Of a DNA stretch of 64,000 bases, positions 30,476 through 41,064 are shown piece by piece. Origin of the DNA: an uncultured Pelagibacteraceae bacterium. GTDB lineage: Bacteria > Pseudomonadota > Alphaproteobacteria > Pelagibacterales > Pelagibacteraceae. The DNA lies in contig CABXYU010000002.1 of NCBI GenBank assembly GCA_902516625.1, positions 26,411 through 90,410 on the forward strand. Direction: 5' to 3'. Numbering within the stretch: position 1 is the first letter of the stretch; each line of letters starts with the position of its first letter. Below the pieces are notes generated by a model. It searched no databases. It saw only the letters and a program-made list of their open reading frames with translations, and was not told the origin of the DNA. Made by a program: the position numbers and the translations under genes.

Positions 30476-30745
30476 CTATTTTCTCCTCTTTTTAAGTTCA
30501 TCCATTACATCTTCAATTTTAATATCGTTCCCTTCAAGGTAAACGATGAGATGATAAAAGACGTCCGCACTTTCATGTATCTTATTGGTATCTTTTTCCA
30601 CTGACTCAATAAGTTCATTAATTTCCTCTAATACTTTAGCTTTACTTAAAGATTTATCATTTAATAATCTATTTGTGTATGAGCCCTCAATAGGTTTTTC
30701 TTTTCTTTCTCTAACAAGTTTTATTAAATCATCTAAAACATTCAT
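30476..30745 (-). CDS. hisE: Phosphoribosyl-ATP diphosphatase
   Basis: SYTNRLLNDKSLSKAKVLEEINELIESVEKDTNKIHESADVFYHLIVYLEGNDI. Confidence 0.88.
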   Translation of the reverse strand: MNVLDDLIKLVRERKEKPIEGSYTNRLLNDKSLSKAKVLEEINELIESVEKDTNKIHESADVFYHLIVYLEGNDIKIEDVMDELKKRRK

Positions 30746-30747
30746 AA

Positions 30748-31740
30748 CTACTCGTCTTTCAACAGCATCTTCTCAAGTTTTTCCTCGGTTTTTGCCATTG
30801 CCATATAGTCTGTAAATACCATCATTCCCTCGGCTTCGTGCTTATGTTGAGCCTTTAAATTTGCATTAGTATACAATCCAAATTTAAAATAACATTTGTT
30901 TCTGTGTTTTCCTTTGTGCTTTTTTTTTCCCCAATTTGTAGGACCTTCATAATCATAAGCAAGTTTTTCATCAATCCAAACTTTTAATTTACCATCTGGA
31001 TTTTTTGAATTTTTGAAATTTAATCTGACTGCTGTCCATTTATCAGTTCCGTGATTTTCATTTACTTTAAATTTTTTAAGAACTCTTCTTTTTTCCATAC
31101 TACTTGGTTTCCATTCACCATTGTTTTTAAAACTTGCAAATTCATGTTTTAAAATTAATTTTCCTCCTATAATACTCATCATCCAAGTAATCTTGTGACC
31201 ATCTGGGTGACATTGGCCCACGTGAAATTGTCTAATTCCATTTTTTGGAAATAATATGTTTCGAGCAGGCATAAATGCATAATTTATCCATTTTTCTGTT
31301 CCCTCCGTAAATGTCCAGTCAGACTTTGATGTTAACTCTGTACGAACACTGCCATAATGATGTGTACAATCATTTTGTTTTCCTTTTTTTTTACATTTAG
31401 AATAATCAGCAGTAAATGAATAAAAAGAATTTCCATGATAAGCAAAATTTTCAGCACCTTTGACTTTAGCCATAGCACCACTACTTACATTTACATTCAT
31501 CGATAAACTGTTCTTCCAACCTGGAAACAGGATTTTCCCTGGTACTAATTCAATATCTTTGCCGATTATTGCATTATGAATTTTTGTATATCTCTCTTTA
31601 TCACTCACTTTATGGTAAGTTTTAGCCCATTCCTTATGAAGTTTTGCAGCAGTTTTATACCAACTTTCTTCTGCCAATAGTGGGTTAAAAATAAAAAAAG
31701 TTATTAATAAGTATAACAATTTGAATTTGGTATTAATCAT
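30748..31740 (-). CDS. Secreted polysaccharide lyase-like protein (heparin lyase I / PL jelly-roll-type)
   Basis: Signal peptide MINTKFKLLYLLITFFIFNPLLAEE; HYGSVRTELTSKSDWTFTEGTEKWINYAFMP, WTAVRLNFKNSKNPDGKLKVWIDEKLAYDYEGPTNWG, FKFGLYTNAN. Confidence 0.7.
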   Translation of the reverse strand: MINTKFKLLYLLITFFIFNPLLAEESWYKTAAKLHKEWAKTYHKVSDKERYTKIHNAIIGKDIELVPGKILFPGWKNSLSMNVNVSSGAMAKVKGAENFAYHGNSFYSFTADYSKCKKKGKQNDCTHHYGSVRTELTSKSDWTFTEGTEKWINYAFMPARNILFPKNGIRQFHVGQCHPDGHKITWMMSIIGGKLILKHEFASFKNNGEWKPSSMEKRRVLKKFKVNENHGTDKWTAVRLNFKNSKNPDGKLKVWIDEKLAYDYEGPTNWGKKKHKGKHRNKCYFKFGLYTNANLKAQHKHEAEGMMVFTDYMAMAKTEEKLEKMLLKDE

Positions 31741-31749
31741 AATTAAAAC

Positions 31750-32505
31750 CTAAATCCTAACAGGTATTCCTTTTGAGTCCAAATATTCTTTAGCTTCTTT
31801 TAATGAATGTTTGCCATAATGAAATATAGATGCAGCTAGAACAGCACTTGCATTGCCTAATTTAATTCCATCTACAAGGTGATCCAAATTACCTACACCT
31901 CCTGATGCAATAACTGGAATATTAACTTTTGATGAAATTTTAGACATTAGATTAATATCATAACCAGCTTGTGTTCCGTCTCTATCCATTGAGGTTACTA
32001 ATAATTCCCCAGCCCCATTTTCTTCCATTTGTTTTGCATACACCAATGCATCAATGCCACTATTATTTCTTCCTCCATGAGTAAACACTTCCCACTTGTC
32101 TCCATTTTTTTTAGCATCAATTGCTACCACAATACATTGCGACCCAAATTTTTTTGAACTATCAATAACGACTTTTGAATTTTCAACTGCTGCAGTGTTT
32201 ATTGAAACTTTATCAGCCCCACAATTAAGTAATTTATTAATATCTTCTACACTTCTAACACCACCTCCAACGGTCAAAGGAACAAAACACTTTTTTGAAG
32301 TTTTTTTAATAACATCGAAAATAATATCTCTATTTTCATTAGAGGCCGTTATATCTAAAAAACAAATTTCATCTGCTCCTCCATCACTGTAAATTTTTGC
32401 TTGCTCTACAGGATCTCCAGCATCTTTTAAATCAACAAAGTTGATACCTTTAACAACACGTCCATTTTTAACATCTAAACAAGGAATTATTCTATTTTTA
32501 AGCAT
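31750..32505 (-). CDS. hisF: Imidazole glycerol phosphate synthase, cyclase subunit
   Basis: [64 protein letters not shown]. Confidence 0.98.
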   Translation of the reverse strand: MLKNRIIPCLDVKNGRVVKGINFVDLKDAGDPVEQAKIYSDGGADEICFLDITASNENRDIIFDVIKKTSKKCFVPLTVGGGVRSVEDINKLLNCGADKVSINTAAVENSKVVIDSSKKFGSQCIVVAIDAKKNGDKWEVFTHGGRNNSGIDALVYAKQMEENGAGELLVTSMDRDGTQAGYDINLMSKISSKVNIPVIASGGVGNLDHLVDGIKLGNASAVLAASIFHYGKHSLKEAKEYLDSKGIPVRI

Positions 32506-33214
32506 CTTCTTTTACCAACTCTTCTAATTTTATATCACCATCATAGATAGCTTTACCAACTATTATACCTTCGATATTTTTTAAATCCTTTGCTTTTTTA
32601 ATGTCATCTATTGATGAAACTCCACCAGATATAATCACAGGGCAACTTGATATCTCAGCAAGTTTTAATGTTTCGTCAAAATTTGGACTTTGTTTCATAC
32701 CATCTCTATTAATATCAGTATAAATCAATCTACTTACACCATAATCATTAACTTCTTTTAAATAATCTAACGCTAACTGATCAGAGTTTTCTCTCCATCC
32801 AGATACTGACAAATACCCATCTTTAACATCTAAACCTAAAGCAATTTTATCGACAAATTTTTCACACGCTTCTTTTAAAAAATTCTTATCTTTAATAGCA
32901 GCACTTCCTAAAATTACTTTCTCAACTCCAACATCGATATATTTTTGAATACTTTCAGGATCTCTGATACCACCACCTACCTCAATCTTTAAATTAAATT
33001 TACCAACTATATCTTGAATAATATCTAAATTTACTGTTTCACCAGTTAAAGCACCATCTAAATCAACTATATGTAAATTTTTAAATCCATGATCCTTATA
33101 TTTTCCTGCTTGTTCAACAGGAGACAATTCATATTCGGTTTTATTGTCAAAATCCCCTTTGATTAGTCTTACGCATTTTTTATTTTTAATATCTATGGCT
33201 GGAAATATTTTCAT
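32498..33214 (-). CDS. hisA: Phosphoribosylformimino-5-aminoimidazole carboxamide ribotide isomerase
   Basis: [58 protein letters not shown]. Confidence 0.97.
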   Translation of the reverse strand: MKIFPAIDIKNKKCVRLIKGDFDNKTEYELSPVEQAGKYKDHGFKNLHIVDLDGALTGETVNLDIIQDIVGKFNLKIEVGGGIRDPESIQKYIDVGVEKVILGSAAIKDKNFLKEACEKFVDKIALGLDVKDGYLSVSGWRENSDQLALDYLKEVNDYGVSRLIYTDINRDGMKQSPNFDETLKLAEISSCPVIISGGVSSIDDIKKAKDLKNIEGIIVGKAIYDGDIKLEELVKEDA

Positions 33215-33215
33215 T

Positions 33216-33368
33216 TTAATTTTTTATCTTAACCCCAGATGTCATAACTTTAAGACTAATTCCTCTATATTTTTTTTCTTTAGAAAAATCAATTTTTTTA
33301 GAATTTTCTAAATTTTGACATGAGCTTAAGAATATTAAAATTCCTATTATCGAAAAATATTTTTTCAT
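33216..33368 (-). CDS. Small putative lipoprotein (50 aa), not in supplied ORF track
   Basis: Hand translation: MKKYFSIIGILIFLSSCQNLENSKKIDFSKEKKYRGISLKVMTSGVKIKN*; signal peptide with LSSC lipobox; fits exactly between hisH and hisA. Confidence 0.7.
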   Translation of the reverse strand: MKKYFSIIGILIFLSSCQNLENSKKIDFSKEKKYRGISLKVMTSGVKIKN

Positions 33369-33370
33369 TT

Positions 33371-33997
33371 TCAAATTTTTATAAAATTTTCCAAAATTTT
33401 TAGTCCTAATTTATCGCTTTTTTCAGGGTGGAATTGCGTACCAAAAATATTTTCTTTTTCAACGGAGCAAACAATATTTGAAGAATAATTTGTTGTTGCA
33501 GAAATCACATTTTTATCTTTAGGAATAAATTCATAACTGTGAACAAAATACATGTGAGATTTATTATTAATATTTTTAAAAATTTTACTATCTTTTGTTA
33601 TATTTATTTGATTCCAGCCAATGTGAGGAAGCTTATATTTTCCGTTTTGATTATCTATTTTTGAGACTTTACCTGAAATCCAGCCTAAACCTTTTGTTTC
33701 AGTTTCTTCATAACCAATATCAGCGAACATTTGTAATCCGACACATATGCCAAGAAGAGGTTTTTTATTTGTGATTGCAAATTCATTTAATGTATCTGAA
33801 AGCCCATTAATTTTGTTTAAGGCATCTACACAGCTTTTAAATGAGCCCTGTCCTGGCAAAACCAATTTATCACCTGCTTTAATCTTATTTAAATCAGATG
33901 TTACCTCAATATTTACTTTATCTTGGGCAACCTCTTTAAAAGAATTTATTACTGAGCTTATATTGCCCGAATTATAATCAACAATTGTGACATTCAT
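33371..33997 (-). CDS. hisH: Imidazole glycerol phosphate synthase, glutaminase subunit
   Basis: VDYNSGNISSV, LVLPGQGSF, KPLLGICVGLQMFADIGYE, GTQFHPEKS. Confidence 0.97.
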   Translation of the reverse strand: MNVTIVDYNSGNISSVINSFKEVAQDKVNIEVTSDLNKIKAGDKLVLPGQGSFKSCVDALNKINGLSDTLNEFAITNKKPLLGICVGLQMFADIGYEETETKGLGWISGKVSKIDNQNGKYKLPHIGWNQINITKDSKIFKNINNKSHMYFVHSYEFIPKDKNVISATTNYSSNIVCSVEKENIFGTQFHPEKSDKLGLKILENFIKI

Positions 33998-34003
33998 TTA
34001 ATT

Positions 34004-34594
34004 TTATAAAGAACCTTTTGTAGATGGAATTGTTTTTTTATTCCTTGGGTCTATTTCTAATGCAGTTCTTAATGATCTTGCTAATCCTTTAAAACAAGAC
34101 TCAATAATGTGATGGCTGTTATCACCATAAATATTTTCAACGTGTAAAGTAATTCCAGCTGCTTGAGAGAAAGCTTGAAACCACTCTTTAAAAAGTTCTG
34201 TATCCATCTCTCCAAGTTTTTCGACTTTTAAGTTTACTTTCCAAATTAGGTAAGGTCTGTTTGATATATCAATTGCAACACGTGATAAAGTTTCATCCAT
34301 AGGTATCATTGCATGAGCATATCTTCTAATACCAACAGATTTTTTTAATGCTTTTTTCAAAGCCTCACCAATAGCAATTCCTGTATCTTCAGTTGTATGA
34401 TGCAAATCAATATGCGTGTCGCCTTTAGCTTTGATGCTCATGTCTATTGATGAATGCTTAGACAATTGTTCAAGCATATGATTCAAAAATCCTATTCCTG
34501 TATCAATTTTATACTTTCCTTTGCCATCAATATTTAGATCAACACTAATACTGGTTTCTTTTGTTTTCCTGCTAATTTTACCTTTACGTGCCAT
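34004..34594 (-). CDS. hisB: Imidazoleglycerol-phosphate dehydratase
   Basis: [54 protein letters not shown]. Confidence 0.97.
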   Translation of the reverse strand: MARKGKISRKTKETSISVDLNIDGKGKYKIDTGIGFLNHMLEQLSKHSSIDMSIKAKGDTHIDLHHTTEDTGIAIGEALKKALKKSVGIRRYAHAMIPMDETLSRVAIDISNRPYLIWKVNLKVEKLGEMDTELFKEWFQAFSQAAGITLHVENIYGDNSHHIIESCFKGLARSLRTALEIDPRNKKTIPSTKGSL

Positions 34595-34685
34595 AATTAA
34601 AAAGAGGTATACATATATTATCCAAATATGGCAATAATACTAAACCTAGCCTTGAACTATTAGATTTAATATCCATTTATAACCT

Positions 34686-35201
34686 ATGACTACGATAGTT
34701 TTAGTAAGAAAAAATAATGAAGTAGTGGTTGCTGGAGACGGACAGGTAAGTATGGGTAATACTGTAGTCAAAAAAACTGCTTCGAAAGTTAGAAAAATCG
34801 AAAAAAGAGGTGTGGTTGCGGGTTTTGCAGGATCAACTGCTGATGCACTAACATTATTTGAGAGACTAGAGGCAAAATTAGAAAAACATGCTGGAAATTT
34901 ATCACGAGCTGCTGTTGAATTAGCAAAAGATTGGAGAACAGACAAATATTTAAGGAGATTAGAGGCTCTTATGGCTATAGGAGATAAAGAAAATAGTTAT
35001 ATCATTTCAGGCACTGGTGATGTTCTTGAACCAGAGGGTGATGTGATTGGAATAGGATCAGGTGGAAATTATGCATTAGCCGCAGGGAAAGTTTTAATGG
35101 ATACTGATATGAATGCTGAAGAAGTTGCAAAAAAATCAATCAATGTTGCTTCTGAAATATGTGTTTTTACAAACAACAATATAAAAGTTGAAAAAATATA
35201 A
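34686..35201 (+). CDS. hslV: ATP-dependent protease subunit HslV
   Basis: [56 protein letters not shown]. Confidence 0.97.
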   Translation: MTTIVLVRKNNEVVVAGDGQVSMGNTVVKKTASKVRKIEKRGVVAGFAGSTADALTLFERLEAKLEKHAGNLSRAAVELAKDWRTDKYLRRLEALMAIGDKENSYIISGTGDVLEPEGDVIGIGSGGNYALAAGKVLMDTDMNAEEVAKKSINVASEICVFTNNNIKVEKI

Positions 35202-36574
35202 TGGATAAATCGAACGTAACACAACTTCATCCTAAAGATAAAGATGCTAGTAAAGAAGCTTCTTTGGGAAGCTCACTTTCACCAAGAGAAATAGTCTCTG
35301 AATTAGATCGATTTGTTGTTGGTCAAAATAAAGCCAAAAGAGCTGTTGCAGTCGCACTAAGAAATAGATGGAGAAGACAAGCTCTTGAGGGCGAAATGAA
35401 AAATGAAGTTTTACCAAAAAATATTTTAATGATTGGTCCTACGGGCGTTGGTAAGACGGAGATATCTAGAAGATTATCTAAATTAGCAGAAGCTCCTTTT
35501 GTAAAAGTAGAAGCTACAAGATTTACAGAAGTTGGATATGTTGGTAGAGACGTTGAACAAATCGTGAGAGATTTAGTCGAAATAGCTATATCAATGGAAA
35601 AAGTCAAAAAAAGAAAAGAAGTTTATACAAAGGCGCAAAAGTTAGCTGAAGAAAAAGTATTAGACGCACTTGTTGGTAAGAAAGCTAGTTTAGCAACAAG
35701 AGAAAGCTTTAGGAAAAGATTAAGAAACGGCGATCTTGATGATAATGAAATAGAAATCGCAGTAAGTGAATCTGGAGGAAATAGCACTTCTTTTGAAATT
35801 CCAGGGATGCCTGGAGCTAATGTTGGGATGATTAACATTGGAGAAATGCTAGGTAAATCTATGGGTGCAAAAGAAAAAAAGAAAAAAATGACTGTGAAAG
35901 AATCCCATGAAATTTTAATAAATGATGAATCTGATAAGCTTATTGAACAAGATAAAATTGTAAAAGCAGCAAAAATTTCAACAGAAAATAATGGAATAGT
36001 TTTTTTAGATGAGATTGATAAAATCTCAGGAAGATCAGATAGAGTGGGTGGTGATGTATCTAGAGAAGGAGTTCAAAGAGATTTATTACCTCTGATTGAA
36101 GGTACTACTGTAAATACAAAATACGGCCCAATAAAAACTGATCATATTTTATTTATTGCTTCAGGTGCTTTCCAATTAGCAAAGCCATCTGATTTATTAC
36201 CTGAACTTCAAGGAAGATTGCCAATAAGAGTTGAACTTGAAGCTTTGTCTAGTGACGATTTTAAAAGAATTTTAAAAGAACCTGACTATAGCTTAATAAA
36301 ACAATATGTTGCTTTACTAAAAACTGAAAATGTTGATCTTGAATTTTCAGCTGATGGAATTGATGCTATTGCTAATATTGCATCAGAAGTAAATACTTCT
36401 GTAGAAAATATAGGTGCAAGAAGATTACATACGATTATAGAAAAAATTTTAGATGAAATAAGTTTTACAGCAACTGATAGATCAGGTGAAAAAATAATTA
36501 TTAATAAAGAGTATATTAATAAAAATTTAGATAGTTTAGTTAAAGATACTGATCTTTCAAAATTTATTTTATAA
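35201..36574 (+). CDS. hslU: ATP-dependent protease ATPase subunit HslU
   Basis: [81 protein letters not shown]. Confidence 0.98.
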   Translation: MDKSNVTQLHPKDKDASKEASLGSSLSPREIVSELDRFVVGQNKAKRAVAVALRNRWRRQALEGEMKNEVLPKNILMIGPTGVGKTEISRRLSKLAEAPFVKVEATRFTEVGYVGRDVEQIVRDLVEIAISMEKVKKRKEVYTKAQKLAEEKVLDALVGKKASLATRESFRKRLRNGDLDDNEIEIAVSESGGNSTSFEIPGMPGANVGMINIGEMLGKSMGAKEKKKKMTVKESHEILINDESDKLIEQDKIVKAAKISTENNGIVFLDEIDKISGRSDRVGGDVSREGVQRDLLPLIEGTTVNTKYGPIKTDHILFIASGAFQLAKPSDLLPELQGRLPIRVELEALSSDDFKRILKEPDYSLIKQYVALLKTENVDLEFSADGIDAIANIASEVNTSVENIGARRLHTIIEKILDEISFTATDRSGEKIIINKEYINKNLDSLVKDTDLSKFIL

Positions 36575-36982
36575 TTTTTTTTTTAAAAAAATATAGAACG
36601 CGCCACTACCGCCATCCTCAACATTGGCATCACCTATTGAGTTTATCATTTTAAGAAGACTATTATTATTTTTTACAAATTCAGGTAAAGAATTTTTCAA
36701 TATACCTAAATCAATAGACTTGTAGGGGTCTTTACTATTTTCCGAATGAAGTCCTTTTCCAGTAACAATTATTAATTTATTTACTCCATCTCTATAGGCT
36801 TTGCTTATAAGCTCTTCAATTTTTTTGTTCGCCTCGTCTAAAGAATATCCGTGAAAATCGAACGTTCTGGAATTTATTCTTTTTTTTATTTTTAAATGCT
36901 CTTCCTTATCGGATAGTTTTTCTTTATTCTGTAAAAAATTTTCCCAATCTTTTTTATCTTTATTTGAAATTTTTCTGATCAA
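36569..36982 (-). CDS. Smr domain protein
   Basis: [52 protein letters not shown]. Confidence 0.9.
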   Translation of the reverse strand: MIRKISNKDKKDWENFLQNKEKLSDKEEHLKIKKRINSRTFDFHGYSLDEANKKIEELISKAYRDGVNKLIIVTGKGLHSENSKDPYKSIDLGILKNSLPEFVKNNNSLLKMINSIGDANVEDGGSGAFYIFLKKKL

Positions 36983-37579
36983 TTAAGTTAGGATATCTAC
37001 TAATTGCCAATTTGGATTATTTGATCTGGTATCTCTTGAAAATACCCATGTATCATAAATTTTTTTTATTTTTTCTGGGTCACCAGATATTATTTTTTTA
37101 TTCTTATCTTTAATACAAGTTATAACTTCGCTTACAAAATCTACTGTTACCTTAAGAACACTATTTGTATTTTTGTGTTCCTTTATTATTGCTGAATTTA
37201 CCCCGATAAATGTAATTTCAGCAAAATGACCTCTGTCATGCCTTTGTGTAAGAGCATCATTAAATTGATCGCGTATTTTTTCACTTAAAAGTGGTTTGCT
37301 CTTTGTGAGTTTATTATCGTCATCACTAAAGTCGGTAATTATAGTTTCGTATGCTATTTTTGCTCCTTTTAAAAATTCTTTTTGGGCCTCTTCATCAAAA
37401 CTCTTTTGCTTTTTGATCTTCTGTTCTGATCTCACGTTTTTTGAAACTTCTTCAAATTGCGGTGCTGTCTTACCTTCAAAACCTGTTCTTTTACCCAAAA
37501 CTCCTCTTAATCTTAAGAAAATAAATCCAACAATCATTGCAAGCAAAATGATGTCGATATATTCAAAACTGTAATTCAT
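36983..37579 (-). CDS. Tim44-like domain protein (TimA family)
   Basis: N-terminal TM; YETIITDFSDDDNKLTKSKPLLSEKIRDQFNDALTQRHDRG; WVFSRDTRSNNPNWQLVDI. Confidence 0.9.
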   Translation of the reverse strand: MNYSFEYIDIILLAMIVGFIFLRLRGVLGKRTGFEGKTAPQFEEVSKNVRSEQKIKKQKSFDEEAQKEFLKGAKIAYETIITDFSDDDNKLTKSKPLLSEKIRDQFNDALTQRHDRGHFAEITFIGVNSAIIKEHKNTNSVLKVTVDFVSEVITCIKDKNKKIISGDPEKIKKIYDTWVFSRDTRSNNPNWQLVDILT

Positions 37580-37636
37580 AGTCTTAATCTAATTACTATG
37601 TTGAATAATTTCAACTAACAATTACATTAAAGACAA

Positions 37637-38062
37637 ATGAACACAGTTCTTTTAACTATTATTTTGGTTCCTGTTATTGAGATCTATCTATTTATCAAGA
37701 TTGGATCTCAAATAGGAGCATTTAATACAATTTCCCTTATATTCATTACAGCCATAATTGGTATTTTTTACGCAAGGTACGAAAGCTTAAATACTTTACG
37801 ATCAGGAATAACTCAACTTATTAAAAATGAATTGCCAGCATATGAAATTATTTCTGGAGCCGCTATTGCTTTTGCGGCACTTCTTCTGATAATACCAGGT
37901 TTTGCAACTGATTTTTTAGGTTTCCTATTTATTTTTCCATTAACAAGAAAATTAATTTTTGGAAAATTTTTAAAAAAATATAAAAATGAAAGCTCCGAAA
38001 AGAAACCATTTATAGAAGGAGAGTTTGAGGATATTAAGGATGACGATGACCGAAAAATTTAA
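37637..38062 (+). CDS. fxsA: FxsA family membrane protein
   Basis: PVIEIYLFIKIGSQIGAFNTISLIFITAIIGIFYARYESL, LLLIIPGFATDFLGFLFIFPLTR. Confidence 0.92.
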   Translation: MNTVLLTIILVPVIEIYLFIKIGSQIGAFNTISLIFITAIIGIFYARYESLNTLRSGITQLIKNELPAYEIISGAAIAFAALLLIIPGFATDFLGFLFIFPLTRKLIFGKFLKKYKNESSEKKPFIEGEFEDIKDDDDRKI

Positions 38063-38468
38063 AATATTAGGTAAATACGTCAAAGACATGTCAAGTGAAA
38101 CACCAGATGTAGAAACCTTTTTATTTGTGAAGGATAATATCTCTAAGTACCAATTAAGTATTGATATTACGTCAAAACCACTAAAAGATAAAGTCGTTGA
38201 AGTAATCACAACTATTAAATACCAAGACAATGATAATAATGAAAAAAAAGCTTTTTTTGAAATAATATTTGCAACAATCATAAAAGTTACAGATGAGATT
38301 AAAGATAAAAAAACTATAGAAAAAATTATATTGTGTGATGTACAAAAAGAAATCTATTCGGATATTGAAAAATCATTATTAAATTTACTTCACAATTCAG
38401 GATACCCTGGTATAAAATTTGAAAAAAAAGTTGATTTTGAAAAACTTTATAATCAAAAATTTAATTAA
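38040..38468 (+). CDS. secB: Protein-export chaperone SecB
   Basis: FKILGKYVKDMSSETPDVETF, VVEVITTIKYQDNDNNEKKAFFEIIFATIIKV. Confidence 0.9.
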   Translation: MTMTEKFKILGKYVKDMSSETPDVETFLFVKDNISKYQLSIDITSKPLKDKVVEVITTIKYQDNDNNEKKAFFEIIFATIIKVTDEIKDKKTIEKIILCDVQKEIYSDIEKSLLNLLHNSGYPGIKFEKKVDFEKLYNQKFN

Positions 38469-39126
38469 AATAATTTTTTTTTAAATTTGTTTTTAAATAT
38501 GAAGTATGATTTTTTTTTTCATCTTCTGAAATTTTAACAATCTTTTTAAAATACAATACATTTTTGTTCGTTTCATTGTTAGATTCTTTTTCTTGAGTAT
38601 TAAAATTTAGCGTAGGTTCTTTTTGATCAATTAAATTAATATAAACTTTTGCGAGCAAATCACAATCAATCAATGCAGTATGTTTTTTTCTTCTCGTATT
38701 ATCAATTCTATATCTTTTACAGAGAGCATCCAAGCTTATTGATGAACCAGGAAATTTTTCTCTTGCTAAAACTAGTGTATCAATAACTTCATTTTGAATT
38801 TTACCTTTACCTAAGATTTTAAGCTCATTGTTCAAATGCGATAAATCAAATTCTGCGTTATGAATTATTAACCTTTTATCTTTTATAAATTCTAAAAATT
38901 CATCTGATAGCTCATTAAACTTTTTTTTATCAGCTAAAAATTGGTCTGAATAACCGTGAACTTCAAAAGCTTTTTCAGAAACTTTTCGTTCAGGGTTTAA
39001 ATAACAATGAAATTTTTTATGGGTCGGTATTAAATTATCTAATTCTATGCACCCTATCTCTACAATCCTATGACCATCTTTTACCGAGATCCCGGTTGTT
39101 TCAGTATCTAGGACTATTTCTTTCAT
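38461..39126 (-). CDS. dnaQ: DNA polymerase III epsilon subunit
   Basis: EIVLDTETTGISVKDGHRIVEIGCIEL, IIHNAEFDLSHLNNEL, KRYRIDNTRRKKHTALIDCDLLAKVYI. Confidence 0.95.
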   Translation of the reverse strand: MKEIVLDTETTGISVKDGHRIVEIGCIELDNLIPTHKKFHCYLNPERKVSEKAFEVHGYSDQFLADKKKFNELSDEFLEFIKDKRLIIHNAEFDLSHLNNELKILGKGKIQNEVIDTLVLAREKFPGSSISLDALCKRYRIDNTRRKKHTALIDCDLLAKVYINLIDQKEPTLNFNTQEKESNNETNKNVLYFKKIVKISEDEKKNHTSYLKTNLKKNYFN

Positions 39127-39695
39127 TGTAAAATCTCTTGTAAAATATGTTTAACATATTTTTTTACAGTTTTTGGATTAAAATTATTCCTCACAATGTA
39201 TTGAGATTTTTTTTTCTTATAATCGAGTGGAAGTTGAATTTTTTTAAATTTTTCAATAATTTTTTTATTAAAATTTTTTCTTTTTTTTAACCTTTTTAAA
39301 ACTTCTGATTTTTTTGCATCAACAAAAACTAAAACATCATTTTTTTTGTTAATTCTGTTTTCTAGGAAAAGTGGTATATCTAAAATTAATATTTCTTGAT
39401 TTTTGTTTTTCTTTAAAAATTTTCCTAATTTTCTTCTAATTTCTACATGAATTATAGAAACAATTTTATCTAAATTCATTTTATTGGAGATAATTGCTTT
39501 AGTGACGTCTTTTTTATCTACAGGGAATGAAGCGAAAAATTTTGGAAGTTTTTTTTTAAGCTTTTTAAAAACCTTTTTATCTTTTTTGTAAATTTTTGCT
39601 ACCTCTGCGTCTGCATCAAATATTGGATAACCAAAACTTTTAGCAACAAAACTTTTCCCTGAACCGATATCACCAAGAACTCCAATTTTAATCAT
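39123..39695 (-). CDS. coaE: Dephospho-CoA kinase
   Basis: IGVLGDIGSGKSFVAKSFGYPIFDADAEVAKIY, ILDIPLFLENRINK. Confidence 0.94.
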   Translation of the reverse strand: MIKIGVLGDIGSGKSFVAKSFGYPIFDADAEVAKIYKKDKKVFKKLKKKLPKFFASFPVDKKDVTKAIISNKMNLDKIVSIIHVEIRRKLGKFLKKNKNQEILILDIPLFLENRINKKNDVLVFVDAKKSEVLKRLKKRKNFNKKIIEKFKKIQLPLDYKKKKSQYIVRNNFNPKTVKKYVKHILQEILQ

Positions 39696-40486
39696 TGATC
39701 TAAAAATTCAATAAGTTTGTTATTAACTTCAGGTGTAATATCGTGCCAGATTTTAAATGCCAAATAAGCCTGATAAATAAACATCATCTTTCCATTTTCT
39801 GTAAAACCCCCATATTTCTTAGCAGATTTTAAGAAATCTGTTTCACTTGGATTGTAAATTACATCATAAAAGAACCTATTTTTCGCTAGTTTTTCAAAAT
39901 TAATATCTATTCGATCTTTATTATCAAGTCCTAAACTTGTGGCATTTATTATCATGTCGAAATCCGTAGTTTTTCCCCAATCTATAATATCTAAATCATC
40001 AAATGTTTTTTTTAAATTTTCAGCTTTACTTTTTGTTCTATTGCTAACTAAAATTTTTGAAACTTTCATATTTTTTAATCCAAGTATAATAGAAGGGACT
40101 ACACCGCCAGCTCCCAATATTAAAATTTTTTTTCCTGTAATGTTAAATTTGGCGCTCTTTATACCAAGTTGAAATCCTTCTATATCAGTGTTTTCTCCAA
40201 TAATTTTATTGTCTTTTAGATATATAGTATTAACTGATTGTGTTAGTTTTGCATCAGGGCTTAATTTATCTATATAAGGAATTACTTTATTTTTAAATGG
40301 CACTGTAACATTAGCACCATAAATTTTTTTCTTTCTAATATCTGTTATAAGGTCCTTAATTTGCTCTTCCTCTAATTTTTTCTTTTCATATATAGCTTTT
40401 AAATTAGATTTTTTTATCCAATAATTATGCAACCTCGGTGACAATGAGTGGTCTATAGGATTTCCTATTACAAAATAATTTTTCAT
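39692..40486 (-). CDS. aroE: Shikimate dehydrogenase
   Basis: FVIGNPIDHSLSPRLHNYWI, GANVTVPFKNKVIPYID, GENTDIEGFQLGI, ILGAGGVVPSIILGL. Confidence 0.95.
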   Translation of the reverse strand: MKNYFVIGNPIDHSLSPRLHNYWIKKSNLKAIYEKKKLEEEQIKDLITDIRKKKIYGANVTVPFKNKVIPYIDKLSPDAKLTQSVNTIYLKDNKIIGENTDIEGFQLGIKSAKFNITGKKILILGAGGVVPSIILGLKNMKVSKILVSNRTKSKAENLKKTFDDLDIIDWGKTTDFDMIINATSLGLDNKDRIDINFEKLAKNRFFYDVIYNPSETDFLKSAKKYGGFTENGKMMFIYQAYLAFKIWHDITPEVNNKLIEFLDQ

Positions 40487-41064
40487 GTCTTTAACAGATA
40501 TTCCTTAATCTTTTTTATTGGTAGACCCATAATGGTGTCCTTGTCGCCCTCAATTTTTGAAAATAGGCTCCTACCCTCTCCTTCTATCTGATAAACATTA
40601 TACGCATAAAGGTTTTCATCGCTAATTTTATTAAGATAGTTTTTTAATTCCTGTTCTGTCATGTTTTTCATTGTCAATGCTGCTTTATCAGTATAATTCC
40701 AAATCATTGCTCCATTTTTGGAAATACAAACCGAACTTATTAAATAATGTTTTTTTCCATTAAGTTTTTTTAATATGTTAAGCGCTTCTTCCCTGCTTTC
40801 TGGTTTTGATATTAGTTCTTTATTCAAATCAATAACACTATCAGCTCCCAACACAAGTTTATCATAATTCCTTTGACTAATTTTATTTGCCTTAAGTTCT
40901 GCTAAATTTTTAGAAATAATTTCAGGTGTAGCATTTTTTGATAATAAACTTTTTTTAATATCATCCTCGTTAACATTAGACGGTTCTACTTCCGATAAAA
41001 TTTGATTTTGATCTAAGATTTCTTTTCTTATTTTACTTTTTGATGCAAGGATTATATTAACCAT
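40483..41064 (-). CDS. maf: Maf-like nucleotide pyrophosphatase
   Basis: IILASKSKIRKEIL, LVLGADSVIDLNKELISKPESREEALNILKKLNGKKHYLISSV. Confidence 0.94.
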   Translation of the reverse strand: MVNIILASKSKIRKEILDQNQILSEVEPSNVNEDDIKKSLLSKNATPEIISKNLAELKANKISQRNYDKLVLGADSVIDLNKELISKPESREEALNILKKLNGKKHYLISSVCISKNGAMIWNYTDKAALTMKNMTEQELKNYLNKISDENLYAYNVYQIEGEGRSLFSKIEGDKDTIMGLPIKKIKEYLLKT

